From contig CANJLK010000024.1 in NCBI GenBank assembly GCA_947475465.1, forward strand, positions 1-47,092: 47,092 nucleotides of DNA. Reading direction: 5' to 3'. The notes beneath the pieces were generated by a model. It ran no database searches. It saw only the letters and a list, made by a program, of their open reading frames with translations, and had not been told where the DNA came from. A program made the position numbers and the translations under genes. Source of the stretch: Caulobacteraceae bacterium (GTDB taxonomy: Bacteria > Pseudomonadota > Alphaproteobacteria > Caulobacterales > Caulobacteraceae). This document shows, in pieces, positions 44,655 to 47,092 of this stretch. The stretch's first letter is position 1. Each line of letters begins with the position of its first letter.

Positions 44655-44726
44655 GAATCACCTGGGAGTATCCGCTGCGCCGCCCCGCGAAGTCGAATGG
44701 ATTAACGCTCGCGGCTTGGCGGACTC
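44655..44726. promoter_or_regulatory. Two GANTC (CcrM/GcrA) sites upstream of the tipF-like gene
   Basis: GAATC at 44655-44659 and GACTC at 44722-44726 lie within the 149-base divergent spacer between the tipF-like gene and the monooxygenase gene. GANTC is the CcrM methylation site in Caulobacterales and supports GcrA-dependent cell-cycle transcription. Two in such a short GC-rich spacer is more than expected, but the motif is short. Confidence 0.4.
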
Positions 44727-44732
44727 CCAAAG

Positions 44733-44753
44733 ATATGTGATCATTGTTCATAT
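44733..44753. promoter_or_regulatory. AT-rich dyad upstream of the monooxygenase gene
   Basis: ATATG (44733-44737) and CATAT (44749-44753) form an inverted repeat around TGATCATTGTT, in an AT-rich island about 40 bases before the monooxygenase ATG. Position and symmetry suit a repressor operator; TATAAG (44751-44756) could serve as a -10. No regulator gene is adjacent. Confidence 0.35.
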
Positions 44754-44790
44754 AAGCCCGGTCAGCGGGCGCGGAACGAGGGCGGAGACG

Positions 44791-46269
44791 ATGGCCACAG
44801 AGCATTTCGATGTCCTGATCGTGGGCGCGGGCCTGTCGGGTATCGGGGCCGGCTATCACCTGCAGACCGAGGCCCGCGACCGCAGCTATGTGATCCTTGA
44901 GGGGCGCGAGGCGATTGGCGGCACCTGGGACCTGTTCCGCTATCCCGGCATCCGTTCCGACAGCGACATGTACACCCTAGGCTACAGCTTCAAGCCGTGG
45001 ACCGAGGCCAAGTCGATCGCCGACGGGCCGTCGATCCTGAAGTATGTGCGCGAAACCGCCCGCGACTACGGAATCGATCGCCACATCCGTTATGGCCATC
45101 AGGTGAAGTCCGCCTCGTGGTCCACGCAGGACGCGGCCTGGACGGTGGAGGCGGTGCACGACGGCAAGCCGGTGACGATCACCGCCAACTTCCTGTTCCT
45201 GTGCGGCGGCTACTACAGCTACGAGGGCGGCTACACGCCGGATTTCCCGGGCGCGGAGCGGTTCAAGGGCGCGCTTGTCCATCCCCAGAAGTGGCCAGAA
45301 GCCCTGGACTACTCGGGCAAGCGGGTGGTGGTGATCGGCTCGGGCGCGACGGCGGTGACGCTGGTGCCGGAGATGGCCAAGACCGCCGCCCACGTCACCA
45401 TGCTGCAGCGCTCGCCGACCTATGTGGTCTCGCGGCCGGCGGAGGATGCGCTGGCTATCAAGCTGCGCCGCTGGTTGCCGTCGAAGCTGGCCTATGGCCT
45501 GATCCGGTGGCGCAACGTGCTGTTCGGCATGTACTTCTACCGCCAGACCCGGGCCCATCCTCAGGCCGCCAAGCAGCGCATCGTAGGCTGGGTGCGCGAG
45601 GAGCTTGGGCCGGACTACGACGTCGCGACCCACTTCACGCCCAGCTACAATCCCTGGGACCAGCGCCTTTGCCTGGTGCCGGACTCAGATCTGTTCAAGG
45701 TCCTGCGCGAGGGTTCCGCCTCGGTGGTCACCGACCAGATCGACACCTTCACGGAAACCGGGATCAGGCTGAAGTCGGGCGCCGAGCTGCCGGCCGATGT
45801 CATCGTCACGGCGACCGGACTGGCGCTTCAGGTGCTGAACGGCATCGCGCTCAGCGTCGACGGCCGGGTGATCGAGCCCAGCCAGATGCTCGCCTACAAG
45901 GGCATGATGTACGAGGACGTCCCCAACCTCGCCAGCGTGTTCGGCTACACCAACGCCTCCTGGACGCTGAAGTGCGACCTCACCTGCGAATACATCTGCC
46001 GGCTGCTCAACCACATGCGCCGCACGGGCCTACGCCAGGCGACGCCGCGCAACCACGACCCGGACATGGCCCGCGAGCCCTGGCTCAGCTTCACCTCGGG
46101 CTACGTCCAGCGGGCCATGGCGAAGTTCCCCAAGCAAGGGGCGAGGGCGCCTTGGAAGCTGCATCAAAACTATGCGCGCGATCTGATGAGCCTGCGCTAC
46201 GCCAAGCTGCAGGACGAGGTGCTGGAGTTCTCCAACCCGACGCCGCGGCCCTCGAAGAAGGCCGCCTGA
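44791..46269 (+). CDS. Flavin-containing Baeyer-Villiger-type monooxygenase
   Basis: A 492-residue FAD/NADPH oxygenase. It has FAD Rossmann motif IVGAGLSGIGAGYHL (G12-x-G14-x2-G17), GGTWDLFRYPGIRSDSDMYTLGYSFKPW, the Baeyer-Villiger fingerprint FKGxxxHPQxWP (F158, H164, W168), and a second dinucleotide motif VVVIGSGATAVTLVPEM (G183-x-G185-x2-A188). It likely inserts oxygen into ketones or oxidises soft heteroatoms; the closest style is the EthA-like/hydroxyacetophenone monooxygenase group, but the substrate is not deducible. The start at 44791 has GGAG about seven bases upstream. It diverges from the tipF-like gene and converges on a GyrI-like gene. Confidence 0.93.
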   Translation: MATEHFDVLIVGAGLSGIGAGYHLQTEARDRSYVILEGREAIGGTWDLFRYPGIRSDSDMYTLGYSFKPWTEAKSIADGPSILKYVRETARDYGIDRHIRYGHQVKSASWSTQDAAWTVEAVHDGKPVTITANFLFLCGGYYSYEGGYTPDFPGAERFKGALVHPQKWPEALDYSGKRVVVIGSGATAVTLVPEMAKTAAHVTMLQRSPTYVVSRPAEDALAIKLRRWLPSKLAYGLIRWRNVLFGMYFYRQTRAHPQAAKQRIVGWVREELGPDYDVATHFTPSYNPWDQRLCLVPDSDLFKVLREGSASVVTDQIDTFTETGIRLKSGAELPADVIVTATGLALQVLNGIALSVDGRVIEPSQMLAYKGMMYEDVPNLASVFGYTNASWTLKCDLTCEYICRLLNHMRRTGLRQATPRNHDPDMAREPWLSFTSGYVQRAMAKFPKQGARAPWKLHQNYARDLMSLRYAKLQDEVLEFSNPTPRPSKKAA

Positions 46270-46270
46270 C

Positions 46271-46753
46271 CTAAGCTTCGACCGGAATCCACCATTCGAC
46301 CCAGGCGCCGGGCCGGTCGGGGGCGAAGCCGGGCGGATAGACCTCCAGCTCCGGGGCGTGGGCCAGGGCGTGGCCGCCGGCCGGGATGCGCCGGCCCCAG
46401 ATTTCCTGGGCCGCGGCGCGCATCTGGCGATGCAGGGGCCCGCCATCCAGCACCTGGCGGAAGATGAGGTAGGGGCGGGCCGACAGCTGCACGTCCTGGA
46501 AGTCCGCAGTCAGGGGCGTGTCCGCCGCCACGGCCACGCCGGCCAGATAGTGCATGTCCTTGCCGTCCAGGCCCGAGCGCGACACGCCATAGGTTTCGCC
46601 GCCGTCCTGTCCTGGGAGCGGCAGGCTGGGCGCGAGCTTTGTCCACAGGCCGGGAATCGTGGCGATGTTGGCGGCGTTGAAATTGCCGCCCAGGCCCATG
46701 ATCCGCAGGGCCGGCTTGACGACCGGCGCCGGCGTTTCGATCAGATCGCTCAT
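46271..46753 (-). CDS. GyrI-like / effector-binding domain protein
   Basis: A 160-residue single-domain protein matching the GyrI-like small-molecule-binding (SHS2-type) fold also found at the C-terminus of AraC/MerR regulators. It has YGVSRSGLDGKDMHYLAGVAVAADTPL in the centre, PYLIFRQVLDGGPLHRQMRAAAQEIWGRRIPAGGHALAHAPELEVYPPGFAPDRPGAWVEWWIPVEA at the end, where the IxxAxxEIWGRxLPxxGY and ELEVYxxxFxP...xExWIPV blocks are diagnostic. No DNA-binding domain is present. It is separated by 12 bases from the upstream dehydrogenase gene and probably co-transcribed; it may bind a hydrophobic ligand. Confidence 0.85.
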   Translation of the reverse strand: MSDLIETPAPVVKPALRIMGLGGNFNAANIATIPGLWTKLAPSLPLPGQDGGETYGVSRSGLDGKDMHYLAGVAVAADTPLTADFQDVQLSARPYLIFRQVLDGGPLHRQMRAAAQEIWGRRIPAGGHALAHAPELEVYPPGFAPDRPGAWVEWWIPVEA

Positions 46754-46765
46754 GGCCGGTGGGGC

Positions 46766-47092
46766 TTAGCGGGTGGGGACCGGCACGTCGCCGCGATAGT
46801 CGTAGAAGCCGCGGCCGACCTTCTTGCCCAGCCAGCCGGCCTCGACATATTTCGTCAGCAGCGGGCAGGGGCGGTACTTGGAATCCGCCAGGCCGTCGTA
46901 GAGCACGTTCATGATCGACAGGACGGTGTCGAGGCCGATGAAGTCGCCCAGTTCGAGCGGGCCCATCGGATGGTTGGCGCCCAACTTCATGGCGGTGTCG
47001 ATGGCGTCCACCGTGCCCACGCCCTCATAGAGGGTGTAGATCGCCTCGTTGATCATCGGCACCAGGATGCGGTTGACGATGAAGGCCGGGAA
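46766..47092 (-). CDS. 3-hydroxybutyryl/3-hydroxyacyl-CoA dehydrogenase, C-terminal 108 residues (runs off right edge)
   Basis: The fragment starts inside the C-terminal domain with [18 protein letters not shown], followed by [76 protein letters not shown]. This is the 3HCDH C-terminal signature (NHPMGPLxLxDxIGLD...GxLGxKxGxGFYxY) of NAD-dependent 3-hydroxybutyryl-CoA dehydrogenases (Hbd/PaaH type), acting in butyrate, PHB or aromatic degradation. The NAD-binding N-terminal domain lies beyond 47092. It is upstream of the GyrI-like gene on the same strand. Confidence 0.94.
   Translation of the reverse strand, partial: FPAFIVNRILVPMINEAIYTLYEGVGTVDAIDTAMKLGANHPMGPLELGDFIGLDTVLSIMNVLYDGLADSKYRPCPLLTKYVEAGWLGKKVGRGFYDYRGDVPVPTR

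Noticed and set aside
44642..44790. CtrA box (TTAA-N7-TTAA) upstream of the tipF-like gene
   Set aside because: Only a single TTAA half-site (in ATTAACGCTCGCGG) is present; the second half is GC-rich and does not match.

Overview
The window is high-GC (roughly 70 percent by eye), densely coded chromosomal DNA of an alphaproteobacterium, most likely Caulobacteraceae (Caulobacter/Phenylobacterium type). Grounds for this are the order hemD - mitofilin-like gene - hemY, a TipF-like polar EAL protein, a BamF-type lipoprotein beside lspA and ileS, an endonuclease-type MutL, and GANTC (CcrM) sites in promoter regions. There are two tRNA genes and no rRNA, CRISPR array, transposase or integrase.

Layout. 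1-150: start of a short-chain dehydrogenase running off the left edge. 241-4911: a small basic protein diverging from hemD, followed by a mitofilin-like gene, hemY and an MFS transporter. 5087-5826: tRNA-Thr(CGT), a small lipoprotein and a 52-residue rubredoxin. 6144-19429: two very large genes for an exported repeat protein (ten Cys-paired DUF11-like repeats, then eight SdrD-B-like repeats) and an outer-membrane OmpA/beta-barrel protein. Both reading frames are broken by one single-base shift, in opposite directions. 19426-22400: cobB, an ammonium transporter, the YggU and YggT genes and tRNA-Ala(CGC). 22504-24597: a GtrB-like glycosyltransferase, a methyltransferase and a GtrA flippase in one overlapping operon. 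24528-28365: a DUF1206 membrane protein and polA. 28533-31662: an acyl-CoA dehydrogenase, a TauE/SafE transporter behind a structured leader, and a GNAT acetyltransferase. 31681-36737: tadA, rluB-like, rsmD, mutL and a TraB/GumN-like protein. 44641 down to 36782: a long minus-strand run tipF-like - HAD - MaoC - ribF - ileS - lspA - bamF-like. 44791-47092: a Baeyer-Villiger-type monooxygenase, a GyrI-like protein and the C-terminal part of a 3-hydroxyacyl-CoA dehydrogenase.

Most of the window is housekeeping: heme, tRNA and rRNA modification, DNA repair and replication, lipoprotein processing and flavin synthesis. The accessory part is the 13 kb giant-protein locus at 6.1-19.4 kb. I infer a surface-display pair: a Cys-bonded, calcium-binding-type repeat stalk plus a peptidoglycan-anchored barrel. 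Its two frameshifts mean it is either decaying or mis-sequenced. The second item I would follow up is the leader of the TauE/SafE gene (30121-30180). There two stable hairpins compete for the same CCTCC, and one of them buries the ribosome binding site.
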